From Alphaproteobacteria bacterium (GTDB lineage Bacteria; Pseudomonadota; Alphaproteobacteria; Bin95): DNA of 64,000 nucleotides. Location: NCBI GenBank assembly GCA_020638555.1, contig JACKII010000003.1, forward strand, positions 124,001 to 188,000. Direction: 5' to 3'. The notes beneath the pieces are model-generated. The model saw only the letters and a program-made list of their open reading frames with translations, did no database searches and had not been told where the DNA came from. Positions 46,569 to 55,613 of the stretch are shown here, piece after piece. A program made the position numbers and the translations under genes. Each line of letters opens with the position of its first letter. Within the stretch, counting starts at the first letter, position 1.

Positions 46569-48167
46569 TCAGCCCTCCTCGAACAATTCCCAGAGGCGGT
46601 TGCGCTGCAATTTGCCGGTGGCGGTGAGCGGCAGCCGGTCGGCAGCGGTGAAACACCAGCGCCGCGGCAGCTTGAATGGCGCCAGGCGCTGGCGGCAATA
46701 GGCCTGCAATGCCTCGCCGTCGACCGTCGCGCCGGGCTCCAGCAGCACCACGGCGGCCACGGTCTCGTCCAGCTTCGCATCCCTCAGGCCGGTGACGAAG
46801 CACGAGGCGACGGCGGGATGGGCCAGCAGCACCTCCTCCACCTCCGCCGGCGAGACGTTGATGCCGCCCGTCTTGATCAACTCCTTCAGCCGGCCGCGAA
46901 ACCGCACCCAGCCCTGGTCGTCCAACAGGCCCAGGTCGCCGGTGCGGAACCAGCCGTCCGCGCTCAGGCTGGCCGCGGTCAGGTCCGGCGCCTGCCAGTA
47001 GCCCGGCGTGAAGCGGCCGCCGACCTGGATTTCGCCGATGGCGCCCGGCCCCAGCACCGCGCCGCTATCGCCGTCGACGATTCGGATTGCCACCCCGTCC
47101 AGCGGCGCGCCGGAGGCGTGCAGGCGCCGGGCCAGCGGTGCCTTGCAGTCCGCCACCGCCGAGTTGCCATAGCCCTCGGTCAGGCCGTAGACATTGCAGA
47201 CCTCGGTCGCTCCCAGATCGACAATGCGCTGGATCTGCTCCGGCGTGCCGATGGTCGCCCCGGTGCGCAGGGACGAGAGATCGCGAGCCCGCCGGTCCGG
47301 GTGCGTTTCCAGGGCGATGGCCATGTTCGGCATGCCATAGAACACGCTGCACCGCTCCCGTTCGATCAGGCGCAACGCCTCGCCCGGCTCGAAATGGTGT
47401 TGCAGCACCAGCGTGCCACCATGGCTCATCACCGCAAACAGGGCGTTGACGCAGCCGAACGACCAGAACAGCGAGACGCCGAACCACAGCCGGTCCGCCG
47501 GAGCCAGGTGCATGCGCTCGCCGATGGACCACATATTGTCGACCACGCCGCCGTGCAGCAGCGGCACGCCTTTTGGCGCCGCGGTCGAGCCGGACGTGTA
47601 GAGAATGCAGCACACATCCTCCGGCTCGGCCCGATCCCAGGCATCGGCCCGCGGCGCGGCCGCACGCAACTCGGCATAGGGGCGGGTGTCGCGAAAGCCC
47701 TGCCCGTCCAGCACCACCACCTCGCGCAGGCCCGGCACCTGACCCTCGGCTCGCAGCGCCTGGATTTCGCAGGCGAAACTGCGGCCGCGGAAGTCCGGCT
47801 CCACCACCAGCACCGCGGCGCCGGCGTGCGCCAACTGCCAGGCGATCTCCGCCGGCGTCAGCCAGGTGTTGAGTGCCACGGTGATCGCGCCCAGCCCCTG
47901 GGCCGCGAAATAGGTCGCCACCCACTCCGCCCGGTTGCCGGCCAGGATCGCCACCCGGTCGCCATGGCCGACGCCCAGCGCCGCCAGCCCCGCCGCGACG
48001 GCCCGCGCCTCCCGCAGCAGGTCGGCATAGGTCCAGCGGATCGCGCCGTCGACGACGGCCTCGTGGTCCGGCCGGGTCGCCGCGAGCCCGTCCAGCAGGC
48101 GCGGGCCGGTGCGCGGCACGGGCGCGCGGTAGGGCTCGCTCACGGGCGAGACGGCACGCAGGGTCAT
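46569..48167 (-). CDS. AMP-dependent acyl-CoA/acyl-ACP ligase
   Basis: 532 residues of the ANL superfamily. The P-loop LYTSGSTAAPKG lies near 188-199, GLTEGYGN forms the A5-like motif, then DGWFRTGDLGLLDDQGWVRF, the hinge GRLKELIKTGGINVSP, and the catalytic lysine in PLTATGKLQR near the C-terminus. It activates a carboxylic acid as acyl-AMP and transfers it to a thiol. The start at 48167 overlaps the stop of the upstream dioxygenase gene by four bases, so both are one transcription unit. Substrate unknown; fatty or benzoic-type acids are possible. Confidence 0.88.
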   Translation of the reverse strand: MTLRAVSPVSEPYRAPVPRTGPRLLDGLAATRPDHEAVVDGAIRWTYADLLREARAVAAGLAALGVGHGDRVAILAGNRAEWVATYFAAQGLGAITVALNTWLTPAEIAWQLAHAGAAVLVVEPDFRGRSFACEIQALRAEGQVPGLREVVVLDGQGFRDTRPYAELRAAAPRADAWDRAEPEDVCCILYTSGSTAAPKGVPLLHGGVVDNMWSIGERMHLAPADRLWFGVSLFWSFGCVNALFAVMSHGGTLVLQHHFEPGEALRLIERERCSVFYGMPNMAIALETHPDRRARDLSSLRTGATIGTPEQIQRIVDLGATEVCNVYGLTEGYGNSAVADCKAPLARRLHASGAPLDGVAIRIVDGDSGAVLGPGAIGEIQVGGRFTPGYWQAPDLTAASLSADGWFRTGDLGLLDDQGWVRFRGRLKELIKTGGINVSPAEVEEVLLAHPAVASCFVTGLRDAKLDETVAAVVLLEPGATVDGEALQAYCRQRLAPFKLPRRWCFTAADRLPLTATGKLQRNRLWELFEEG

Positions 48168-49138
48168 GCGCCGCGGTTCATCCAGTTTTCCTGCAATGGC
48201 GTTCCCGGCTGGGCCTGGCCGGTGGAGCGGCGGCGCAGCACGCCGCGGAAGCGCTCGTCCAGCCCCGCCACCGGCTCGGCCGACGCGCGATAGACCGGCG
48301 TGTCGCCGATGATCGTCACCCGCTCCGCGACCCGCGTGTGCGGCCAGTAGTCGGAGACCGCATAATGCTGACAGGCGCGATTGTCCCAGAACGCGATGGA
48401 ATTCGCCTTCCAGCGGAAGCGGCACTGGTATTCGGGGTACAGCGCCTGGGCGTAGAGGATTTCCAGCAGCGTCGCGCTTTCCTCGGCACTCACGCCCAGA
48501 ATTTCCCGGGTGAAGGCGCGGTTGACATAGATCGCCTGCTCGCCGGTGTCGGGATGGGTGCGGATCACGGGGTGTTCCGGGTGCGGGTAGAGCCGGTCGA
48601 ACTCGGCCAATTCCGCCTCGGAGGCGCCCTTCTCTTTCAGCCGGGCGCGGAAGGGCGCGAAGTCGTGGCGGGCATAGAGGCCCGTCACCCGCTCGCGAAT
48701 CGCTTCCGGCAGGCCGCGATAGGCGGCGCCCATGTCGGCAAACACCGTATCGCCGCCCACCGGCGGCGCCTCGCGCGAGCGCAGCACCGAGCCGAGCGAG
48801 GGTTGCAGACGCCAGGTCACGTCCGAATGCCAGATATTCTCGGTGCCCGGATGCTCGGCATTGTGATGCAGCCGCAGCATCTCGGGATGGTCGCGGTCGG
48901 AGGCGGCGAACGGGTGGACTTCCAGCTCGCCGAACGCGCCGGCGAAGGCCAGATGCTGTTCCTTGGTCAGGTCCTGGTCGCGGAAGAACAACACCTTCCA
49001 GTCCAGCAGCGCCTGGTAAAGCCCGTCGCGGGCGGCGGCGGACAGCGGCTCGCGCAGATCGATGCCGCCGATCTCCGCCCCGATACCGGGAGAAACGGGC
49101 TCCAGCGTGAAGGCGGCGGCGGTGGCGACGTGGTTCAT
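48164..49138 (-). CDS. TauD/TfdA-family Fe(II)/2-oxoglutarate dioxygenase
   Basis: 324 residues. The iron site is His104 and Asp106 in WHSDVTW, with the distal histidine expected in the conserved C-terminal part (FWDNRACQHYAVSDYW), and the 2-oxoglutarate-binding arginine in RVAERVTIIGD. VLFFRDQDLTKEQHLAFAGAFGELE is the family N-terminal block. It hydroxylates or cleaves small substrates such as taurine or aryloxyacetates. The gene is translationally coupled to an acyl ligase. Confidence 0.9.
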   Translation of the reverse strand: MNHVATAAAFTLEPVSPGIGAEIGGIDLREPLSAAARDGLYQALLDWKVLFFRDQDLTKEQHLAFAGAFGELEVHPFAASDRDHPEMLRLHHNAEHPGTENIWHSDVTWRLQPSLGSVLRSREAPPVGGDTVFADMGAAYRGLPEAIRERVTGLYARHDFAPFRARLKEKGASEAELAEFDRLYPHPEHPVIRTHPDTGEQAIYVNRAFTREILGVSAEESATLLEILYAQALYPEYQCRFRWKANSIAFWDNRACQHYAVSDYWPHTRVAERVTIIGDTPVYRASAEPVAGLDERFRGVLRRRSTGQAQPGTPLQENWMNRGA

Positions 49139-49203
49139 CGGAGGCGTTCCTTCGTTATGGCTTTGGCGGGCAGTCTGGCATGGCGCCCGTCGCACCGCCA
49201 GAG

Positions 49204-49373
49204 CGGGTTCTTTTCCCGCCGGCTCACCAGCCCATTTTCCCTGTCCTCGCGGAAGCGGGGACCCATGCCGGGGAGACCAATACAGGGTCCGTATCCTGTG
49301 AGAAGCTCTCAGGCATGGGCTCCCGCTTACGCGGGAGATGGGTCAGGAGAGGGAGTCCACCAGTGCCGAAAGC
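49204..49373. repeat. 170-bp dispersed palindromic repeat, copy 1
   Basis: Closely matches 62915-63084 over about 170 bases. It contains nested inverted repeats (CCTCGCGGAAGCGGGG; ACCCATGCC... with CTCTCAGGCATGGGC; CTCCCGC/GCGGGAG) that could form one long hairpin. It fills most of the 276-base gap upstream of the dioxygenase gene, so that operon's promoter is either within it or in the roughly 65 bases next to the start. Confidence 0.75.
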
Positions 49374-49414
49374 ACCGCCAGACCAAACCCTCCGCCCCGC
49401 GGCCCCGGCCCGGA

Positions 49415-50362
49415 TCAGGTGCCGGCGTACAACCGCTCCCGCAGGAAGCCGCAGATGCGGTCGTATTCGGCGCGGGCGGCCGCGCCCAGGAAACGGGCGC
49501 GCATGAAGCCGTGCACCATCCCCTTGGCCTCGCGATAGCTGACGTCGACGCCCGCCTGGGCCAGCCGCGCCGCGAACTCCCGCCCATCGTCGCGGATCGG
49601 GTCGATCTGGGCCGAATGCACCCAGAACGGCGGCAGACCGGAGAAATCCCTGGCCATGATCGGCCGGGCATAGGGGTCGTCCGTGTCCCGGTTGCCGGGC
49701 AGATACATGTCGCGATAGGCGCGGGTGCCCGCCGTGGTCAGGCCCGTGCCGGCGGAGAATTCCCGGTAGCTGGGATAATCCTGGTCCAGCCCCGTGCCCG
49801 GATAAATCAACGCCGCGCAGGCGATGGCCGGGCCGCCCCGGTCGCGGGCCTTCAGGCACAGCGCCGCGCTGAGATTGCCGCCGGCGCTGTCGCCGGCCAC
49901 GCCGATCCGGGCCGGGTCCAGGCCCAGCCGCCCGGCCTGCTCGTGCAGCCAGACAAGGCAGTTCCAGGCATCGTTGAACGCGGCCGGATAAGGATGTTCC
50001 GGCGCCAGGCGATAGTCGACGGACACCACCACCGCCCCGGCTTGCTCGGCAAAGCCCCAGGCCACGGAATCGGAGCTGTCGAGGTCGCCCTTCATGAAGC
50101 CGCCGCCATGCAGGTAGAGCACCGCCGGCGCCCCGCTCTCCGATGCCGCCGCCGGGCGGTAAAGCCGGACCGCCACGGCGTGCTCCGGCGCCGGCACCGT
50201 CTCGTCCCACACGCGCATCGTCGCCGGCGGCGGCCGGTTCAGGGTGTTCGTATAGTGGGTCCAGGCCTTGCGCTGCTCCGCAATCGTATCCCCGAACTGC
50301 CCGGCGGGCGCACGCGCCGCCGCCAGGCACTCCATATCCGGGTGAACCGCGGGTTTGGTCAT
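49415..50362 (-). CDS. alpha/beta hydrolase, hormone-sensitive lipase family
   Basis: 315 residues. The oxyanion motif HGGG is at 85-88 (LYLHGGGFMKGD), the nucleophile is Ser159 in GDSAGGN, and DPIRDDG and MVHGFMRAR supply the aspartate and histidine. These are carboxylesterases of the HSL/bacterial lipase-4 group, acting on short-chain esters in the cytoplasm. It diverges from the acyl-CoA dehydrogenase gene; an AAGGAGG ribosome binding site precedes its ATG. Confidence 0.9.
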   Translation of the reverse strand: MTKPAVHPDMECLAAARAPAGQFGDTIAEQRKAWTHYTNTLNRPPPATMRVWDETVPAPEHAVAVRLYRPAAASESGAPAVLYLHGGGFMKGDLDSSDSVAWGFAEQAGAVVVSVDYRLAPEHPYPAAFNDAWNCLVWLHEQAGRLGLDPARIGVAGDSAGGNLSAALCLKARDRGGPAIACAALIYPGTGLDQDYPSYREFSAGTGLTTAGTRAYRDMYLPGNRDTDDPYARPIMARDFSGLPPFWVHSAQIDPIRDDGREFAARLAQAGVDVSYREAKGMVHGFMRARFLGAAARAEYDRICGFLRERLYAGT

Positions 50363-50477
50363 GGCCGAACCTCCTTCGCCAGCAAACGGCCTAGCCTAGG
50401 CTCGGTCATCTGTACTAAAGAAGCAAGTTCAGTGCTGCCCCGCGGCACGCCCGCAGCCCCTGACCGAGACCGCTCCC

Positions 50478-51644
50478 ATGGATTTCCAGTTTACCGAACA
50501 GCAGCAAAGCATCCGCGCCGCCATCGAAAAGATCTGCGGCGACTATCCGCTGGACTACTGGTCCGAGTGCGACGACCAGCACCGCTTCCCGGAGGATTTC
50601 GTGCAGGCGCTGGCCAATGACGGCTGGCTCGGCATCGCCATGCCGGAGGAATACGGCGGCGCCGGCCTCGGCATTTCGGATGCCTGCGTCATGATGGAGA
50701 CCATTGCCGGCTCCGGCGCCGGCATGTCCGGCGCCAGCGCGGTGCACATCAACGTGTTCGGCCCGCACCCGATCGTCGTCCACGGCACCGACGAGCAGAA
50801 GCAGCGCTGGCTCGTGCCGATGATCCAGGGCAAGGAAAAGTGCTGCTTCGGCGTGACCGAGCCCGATGCCGGCCTCAACACCGCCGCCATCAAGACCCGG
50901 GCGGAGCGCGACGGCCAGAACTACAAGATCTACGGCCAGAAAATGTGGACCTCCACGGCGCAGGAGGCGAACAAGGTGCTGCTGCTGGCCCGCACCACGC
51001 CGCGCGAGCAGGTCTCGAAGCCGTTCGAGGGCATCAGCCTGTTCTACACCGACCTCGACCGCAAATATGTCGAGATCCGCGAGATCCCGAAAATGGGCCG
51101 CATGGCGGTGGACACCAATTTCGTTTTCTACGACGGCCTGCCGGTGCCGAAGGAAGACCTGATCGGCGAGGAAGGCCGCGGCTTCTATTACCTGCTGGAC
51201 GGCATCAACCCCGAACGCTGCCTGGTGGCGTCGGAGGCCATCGGCATCGGCCAGTTTTCGCTGGACCGTGCCGCGGAATACGCCCGCGAACGGGTCGTGT
51301 TCGGCCGGCCCATCGGCCAGAACCAGGGCATTCAGCACCCGCTGGCGGAAAGCTGGGCCAAGCTCACTGCCGCCCGCCTGCTGACCTACAAGGCCGCCTG
51401 GCTCTATGACAACGGCCTGCCCTGCGGGTCGGAGGCGAACGGCGCCAAATATCTCTGCGCCGAAGTCGGCTTCGAGGCCTGCGAGCGCGCCATGCTCACC
51501 CACGGCGGCATGGGCTATGCCAAGGAATATCACGTGGAGCGCATGCTGCGCGAGGTGATGATCTCGCGCCTGGCGCCGGTCGGCCAGCAACTGGCCCTCT
51601 CCTACATCGCCGAACGCCAGCTCGGCCTGCCGAAGAGCTATTGA
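50478..51644 (+). CDS. acyl-CoA dehydrogenase
   Basis: A 388-residue FAD enzyme. MPEEYGGAGLGISD, FGVTEPDAGLNTAAIKT (the FAD/substrate region) and the C-terminal block HGGMGYAKEYHVERMLREV are present. The catalytic base is most likely Glu350 in KEYHVER. It oxidises an acyl-CoA to the enoyl-CoA; the chain length is not evident. It may share a regulon with the nearby ligase, thioesterase and thiolase genes. Confidence 0.92.
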   Translation: MDFQFTEQQQSIRAAIEKICGDYPLDYWSECDDQHRFPEDFVQALANDGWLGIAMPEEYGGAGLGISDACVMMETIAGSGAGMSGASAVHINVFGPHPIVVHGTDEQKQRWLVPMIQGKEKCCFGVTEPDAGLNTAAIKTRAERDGQNYKIYGQKMWTSTAQEANKVLLLARTTPREQVSKPFEGISLFYTDLDRKYVEIREIPKMGRMAVDTNFVFYDGLPVPKEDLIGEEGRGFYYLLDGINPERCLVASEAIGIGQFSLDRAAEYARERVVFGRPIGQNQGIQHPLAESWAKLTAARLLTYKAAWLYDNGLPCGSEANGAKYLCAEVGFEACERAMLTHGGMGYAKEYHVERMLREVMISRLAPVGQQLALSYIAERQLGLPKSY

Positions 51645-51671
51645 GGCGCTCGCGGTTGGGGCACTCGGCCG

Positions 51672-51962
51672 GTGGCGGGCGATCAAGACGTCGAGTTCGA
51701 CGCCGAGAAGAGCGAACGGAACCGGCGATTGCGCGGCTTTAGCTTCCGCCATGCGGCCCGCGTTTTCGAGTCCGACCATGTGGAATGGCTCGATGACCGG
51801 CTCGACTACGGCGAGCAACGCTACATCGTCCTTGGCAGGATCGAGGGCCGCCATCATATTGTTGTTTATGTTTGGCGTGGCGGCCGGCGCCGCATCATCA
51901 GCGCGCGCCGCGCCAACGCCCGGGAGATCAAACGGTATGAGCGGGAAACGAAGAGCGACTGA
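51672..51962 (+). CDS. brnT: BrnT family ribonuclease toxin
   Basis: 96 residues. VEFDAEKSERNRRLRGFSF, the acidic stretch ending WLDDRLDYGEQRYIVLGRI, and RRIISARRANAREIKRYE are the BrnT hallmarks of a RelE-fold ribonuclease. The GTG start has only a weak ribosome binding site. The downstream gene overlaps by 26 bases in the order toxin then antitoxin, which is normal for brnTA. Confidence 0.85.
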   Translation: MAGDQDVEFDAEKSERNRRLRGFSFRHAARVFESDHVEWLDDRLDYGEQRYIVLGRIEGRHHIVVYVWRGGRRRIISARRANAREIKRYERETKSD

Positions 51963-52227
51963 GGATGTCGATCTCGACATGCTCGATGCCACCACGGACG
52001 GCGATGTCGCTCGCCAGATTGCGGAAGACCAGGACACGGCGCCGGACATGGCGGACTGGGACCGGACGCCTGCGCGGGTCGTCCGAGTCCGAACGGCAGT
52101 CAAACCGAAGCCGGAACGGACGAAGCCGAGCAACACCGGCGCCAGCCGATCCGCCAATTTCGGCCGCCGGGGCACGAACGCCCCTGCCGGCCGGCGGCAG
52201 ACTCCACCGAAGAGCAGTAGCGCCTGA
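51937..52227 (+). CDS. BrnA-like antitoxin, atypical C-terminus
   Basis: 96 residues, starting MSGKRRATEDVDLDML inside the toxin gene. The N-terminal part is acidic (QIAEDQDTAPDMADWDRTP), like the toxin-contacting region of BrnA. The C-terminal part is basic and proline/serine-rich (KPKPERTKPSNTGASRS) with no recognisable ribbon-helix-helix DNA-binding fold. Antitoxin function is inferred from position. It may neutralise the toxin without autorepression, or it may be a diverged or truncated BrnA. Confidence 0.65.
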   Translation: MSGKRRATEDVDLDMLDATTDGDVARQIAEDQDTAPDMADWDRTPARVVRVRTAVKPKPERTKPSNTGASRSANFGRRGTNAPAGRRQTPPKSSSA

Positions 52228-52231
52228 CCCC

Positions 52232-52654
52232 ATGTCCGACGTCGGCTTTCGCAAATGGCTTGGCCTCACCTACGAGGTCATGGCGGACGACCATGCGGTC
52301 GTCTCGCTGGAACTGGACGAGGACAAGCGCAATGTCCGCGATGTCGCCCATGGCGGCATCGTGGCCTCGCTGGTCGACGTCGCCATGGGCACGGCGGCGG
52401 CGGGCGGCAATTACGCCACGCGCCAGCGCTATGTCGTCACCCTGGAATTGAAGGTGAATTATCTGGCGCCGGCGCGCGGCACCAAGCTGACCGCCACCGC
52501 GCGGGTGATCCGCGGCGGCGCCCGCACCTTCGTGGTCGAATGCCGGGTCGTCACCGACCTGGGCGAGGAGTGCGCCATGGCGCTCGGCACCTTCATCACC
52601 CGCCGCCGCACCGACCAGGACGCGGAACGGGAAGCCCAGGGCCTGCCGCGCTAG
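52232..52654 (+). CDS. PaaI-type hotdog-fold thioesterase
   Basis: 140 residues. NVRDVAHGGIVASLVDVAMG is the hotdog helix with the conserved HGG, followed by VTLELKVNYLAPARGTKLTATARVI strands. These enzymes hydrolyse acyl-CoA or aryl-CoA thioesters. It starts four bases after the antitoxin stop, although functionally it fits the acyl-CoA genes nearby. Confidence 0.87.
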   Translation: MSDVGFRKWLGLTYEVMADDHAVVSLELDEDKRNVRDVAHGGIVASLVDVAMGTAAAGGNYATRQRYVVTLELKVNYLAPARGTKLTATARVIRGGARTFVVECRVVTDLGEECAMALGTFITRRRTDQDAEREAQGLPR

Positions 52655-52725
52655 GCGCCTCCTTAAGCATGGGGTGACCGAAAGCGGCCTTGATCCGGCC
52701 CGCGCGATCCGTATCTAGTGTGGCC

Positions 52726-53718
52726 ATGGCGTATTCCCCTCACCGTTTCAGCGTCGCCCCGATGATGGACTGGACGGACCGGCACGACCGGTTCTTCCTG
52801 CGCCTGCTTTCGCGCCGCGCCCTGCTCTACACCGAAATGGTGACAGAGCAGGCGGTGCGGTTCGGCGACCGCGACCGGTTGCTGGGCTATTCGCCGGCGG
52901 AGCAACCGCTCGCCCTGCAACTGGGCGGCTCCGACCCGGACCATCTGGCCGAGGCCGCGCGCATCGGTGAGCAATACGGCTATGACGAGATCAACCTGAA
53001 TTGCGGCTGCCCGTCCGACCGGGTGCAGTCCGGCGCGTTCGGGGCCTGCCTGATGGCGGAACCGGCGCTGGTGGCCCGCTCGGTCGCGGCGATGCAACGG
53101 GCCGTCCGCGTGCCGGTCACCGTCAAGTGCCGCATCGGCATCGACCACCAGGACGAAGAGACGGCGCTGCGCGCCTTTGTCGGGGCGATTGCCGACGCGG
53201 GCGTGCGGACCGTGATCGTCCATGCCCGCAAGGCCTGGCTCAAAGGGTTGAGCCCGAAGGACAACCGCTCCATTCCGCCGCTGAAATACGATCTGGTCTA
53301 TCGCCTGAAGGCGGAACGGCCCGACCTCACCATCATCCTCAACGGCGGCATCGAGACCCTGGACCAGTGCGCGGCGCATCTGGCCCATACGGACGGGGTC
53401 ATGCTGGGGCGCGCCGCTTACCAGAACCCCTATCTGCTGGCCGATGTCGACGCCCGCCTGTTCGGCGACGCCGCGCCCCCGCCCTCGCGCCACGCGGCGG
53501 CCTATGCCATGGCGGAGTATGCCGACCGCATGGCCCGCGACCATGACGTGCGCGTCGGCCATGTGGCCCGGCATCTGGTCGGGCTGTTCCAGGGCCTGCC
53601 GGGCGCGCGGGCGTGGCGTCGGCATCTCTCCGAGGCCGGTCACCGGCCCGGCGCCACCGGCCAGGTGATCCGCGACGCCGCGGCCCTCGTGCCGGAACCG
53701 GCCCTCGCGGCCGCCTGA
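52726..53718 (+). CDS. dusA: tRNA-dihydrouridine(20/20a) synthase DusA
   Basis: 330 residues. An FMN-dependent TIM barrel with SVAPMMDWTDRHDRFFLRL, catalytic Cys95 in LNCGCPSDRVQ, VKCRIGID and HARKAWLKGLSPKDNR, which together are specific to DusA. It reduces U20/U20a in the tRNA D loop. ATG 52726 fits the conserved N-terminus; a TTG at 52690 would add residues not seen in the family. Confidence 0.95.
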   Translation: MAYSPHRFSVAPMMDWTDRHDRFFLRLLSRRALLYTEMVTEQAVRFGDRDRLLGYSPAEQPLALQLGGSDPDHLAEAARIGEQYGYDEINLNCGCPSDRVQSGAFGACLMAEPALVARSVAAMQRAVRVPVTVKCRIGIDHQDEETALRAFVGAIADAGVRTVIVHARKAWLKGLSPKDNRSIPPLKYDLVYRLKAERPDLTIILNGGIETLDQCAAHLAHTDGVMLGRAAYQNPYLLADVDARLFGDAAPPPSRHAAAYAMAEYADRMARDHDVRVGHVARHLVGLFQGLPGARAWRRHLSEAGHRPGATGQVIRDAAALVPEPALAAA

Positions 53719-53729
53719 CCCGGCCCGCC

Positions 53730-55319
53730 ATGCCCGTTTCCGCCCCGCCCTATCTGGCAGAACATTTTGCCATTCACCGTGCGCCCGTCAGCGGCCGCCA
53801 CGGCGTGGTCGCGAGCCAGCATCACCTGGCCTCGCGGGTCGGGGCCGAGGTGCTGGAGGCCGGCGGCAATGCCGTCGACGCGGCCGTGGCCACCGCCCTG
53901 GTGCTGGGCGTGGTCGAGCCCTGGATGAGCGGCCTCGGCGGCGGCGGTTTCCTGCTGGTCGGCGAGGCGGAGACCGGCCGGGTGCACGAGGTCGACTTCG
54001 GCATGATCGCGCCGCGGGGGATCGACCCGGACCATTACGCCCTGGTCGAGGGCTATAGTGGCCACGACCCGCTGTTTTCCTGGCCGCGGGTGATCGAGGA
54101 CCGCAACCAGATCGGCGCCTCCGCGGTCTGCGTGCCGGGCGCGGTCGCCGGCTTTGCCGCCGCGGTGGAGCGTTTCGGCTCCCTGCCCTGGGCGGAACTC
54201 GTCGCGCCGGCCGCCAATCTGGCGACGCGCGGCCTGCCCGTCACCTGGCCGGCAACGCTGGAGATCGCCGCCGGCGCCGACACGCTGCGCCTGTTCGACA
54301 CCTCCCGCGCGATTTATCTGCCGGACGACCTGCCGCCGGTCGCAGCCGATGCGCACATCCCGATCTGGCTCCCCATGGGCCGCCTGTCGCGCACGCTGGA
54401 GCGGCTGGCCGAGGCCGGTCCGCGCGATTTCTACGAGGGCGAGATCGCCAACGCCCTGGTGTTCGACCTCCAGGATGCCGGCGGCGTGCTGACCGCGGCC
54501 GACCTGGCCGGCTACCGCGCCGACATCCGCCCGGCCCGCGCCGTCGCCTATCGCAACGCCGTCATCCACCTGACCGAGGCGTTCAGCGGCGGGCCGACCT
54601 TTGCCCGCGCCCTGGAGCAAATCCGCGACACGCTCGACCCGTGCCGGGGCGTCACCGTGCCGACCTATAGGGCCTGGGCGGATGCGCTGAACGAGGCGTT
54701 CCGGCACCGGCTGGACCATCTGGGCCATTCCGGCGACTTCGCCAGCCGGGACGTCTGCACCACCCACCTGTCCGTGGTCGACCGGTGGGGCAATATGGCG
54801 GCGCTCACCAACACGCTGGTGGAGAGCTTCGGCTCGCGCCTGACCCTGCCGGAAACCGGCATTCTGATGAACAACGGCCTGTTCTGGTTCGACCCGCGCG
54901 CCGGCCGGGCGAACAGCCTGGCCCCGGGCCGGCGGCCGCTCGCCAATATGTGCCCGGTGCTGGCGACCCGCGACGGCAAGCCCTGGTTTGCGCTGGGCGC
55001 GGCCGGGGGACGCCGGATCGTGCCGGCAACCTTCCAGTTGACCTCGCTGCTGGTGGATTTCGCGCTCGGCCTGGACCAGGCCTTTGCGGTGCCGCGGCTG
55101 GACGTGTCGGGCGAGGACGGCATCCTGGCCGACCGCCGCCTGAACCCGGCCATCCTGGCCGCCCTCGGCGAGCGCTATGACGTGACCCTGACCTTCGATT
55201 CCGCCGGCACCGAGGAATTCGCCAAGCCGAGCGCCGTGCTGCAAACGCCGGACGGGCTGCAACGGGGCGCGGTGCCCACGGTTCAGGCGCCCGCGCTCGC
55301 GGTCGCGGCTCGGACCTAG
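53730..55319 (+). CDS. gamma-glutamyltransferase family protein
   Basis: 529 residues. The proenzyme self-cleaves before a threonine: Thr344 in CTTHLSVVDRWGNM starts the small subunit. The large-subunit start GVVASQHHLASRVGAEVLEAGG and GGGFLLVGEAETG are typical. No signal peptide is visible, so it may be cytoplasmic. The substrate-binding LGxPGGSRI region reads LGAAGGRRIVPAT, which makes it a relative of GGT rather than proven glutathione-specific. It follows dusA by 11 bases. Confidence 0.87.
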   Translation: MPVSAPPYLAEHFAIHRAPVSGRHGVVASQHHLASRVGAEVLEAGGNAVDAAVATALVLGVVEPWMSGLGGGGFLLVGEAETGRVHEVDFGMIAPRGIDPDHYALVEGYSGHDPLFSWPRVIEDRNQIGASAVCVPGAVAGFAAAVERFGSLPWAELVAPAANLATRGLPVTWPATLEIAAGADTLRLFDTSRAIYLPDDLPPVAADAHIPIWLPMGRLSRTLERLAEAGPRDFYEGEIANALVFDLQDAGGVLTAADLAGYRADIRPARAVAYRNAVIHLTEAFSGGPTFARALEQIRDTLDPCRGVTVPTYRAWADALNEAFRHRLDHLGHSGDFASRDVCTTHLSVVDRWGNMAALTNTLVESFGSRLTLPETGILMNNGLFWFDPRAGRANSLAPGRRPLANMCPVLATRDGKPWFALGAAGGRRIVPATFQLTSLLVDFALGLDQAFAVPRLDVSGEDGILADRRLNPAILAALGERYDVTLTFDSAGTEEFAKPSAVLQTPDGLQRGAVPTVQAPALAVAART

Positions 55320-55335
55320 GCCATTCTCACAGCGT

Positions 55336-55591
55336 TCCCGGCCTCGAGCCGGGATCTCTCGGGAGCCACGCTCCGCCGGAGATCCCGGACCGCCGCGCCG
55401 CGCCGTCCGGGAATGCGCGAGGGGCGGCGTCTGGGGCGCACGGAGATGCCGGGCAAGCACCCGCCACCTCGCACACCTTCACCGCTGTCCCGGCCTCGTG
55501 CCGGGATCTCTCGGGAGCCACGCTCCGCCGGAGATCCCGGACCGCCGCGCCGCGGCGTCCGGGAAAGCGCGAGGGGCGGCGTCCGGGGCGT
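55336..55591. repeat. two direct copies of a 104-bp GC-rich repeat
   Basis: Copies at about 55336-55439 and 55488-55591 are nearly identical and lie 152 bases apart. Each contains inverted segments (CCCGGCCTCG(A/T)GCCGGG; GGGAGCC...; GGAGATCCCGGACCGCC...CCGTCCGGGAA). A shorter copy lies at 46432-46470. They fill the 294-base gap between two convergent genes, where hairpins could end transcription from both sides. Confidence 0.8.
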
Positions 55592-55613
55592 GCAGCTCAG
55601 CGGAAGACCGGCG

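Noticed and set aside
44439..48293. A 1284-codon open frame on the + strand across typA and the ligase gene
   Set aside because: It is antisense to two well-conserved genes, and its product is low-complexity His/Gln/Arg-rich sequence, the usual artefact of a high-GC third-position bias.
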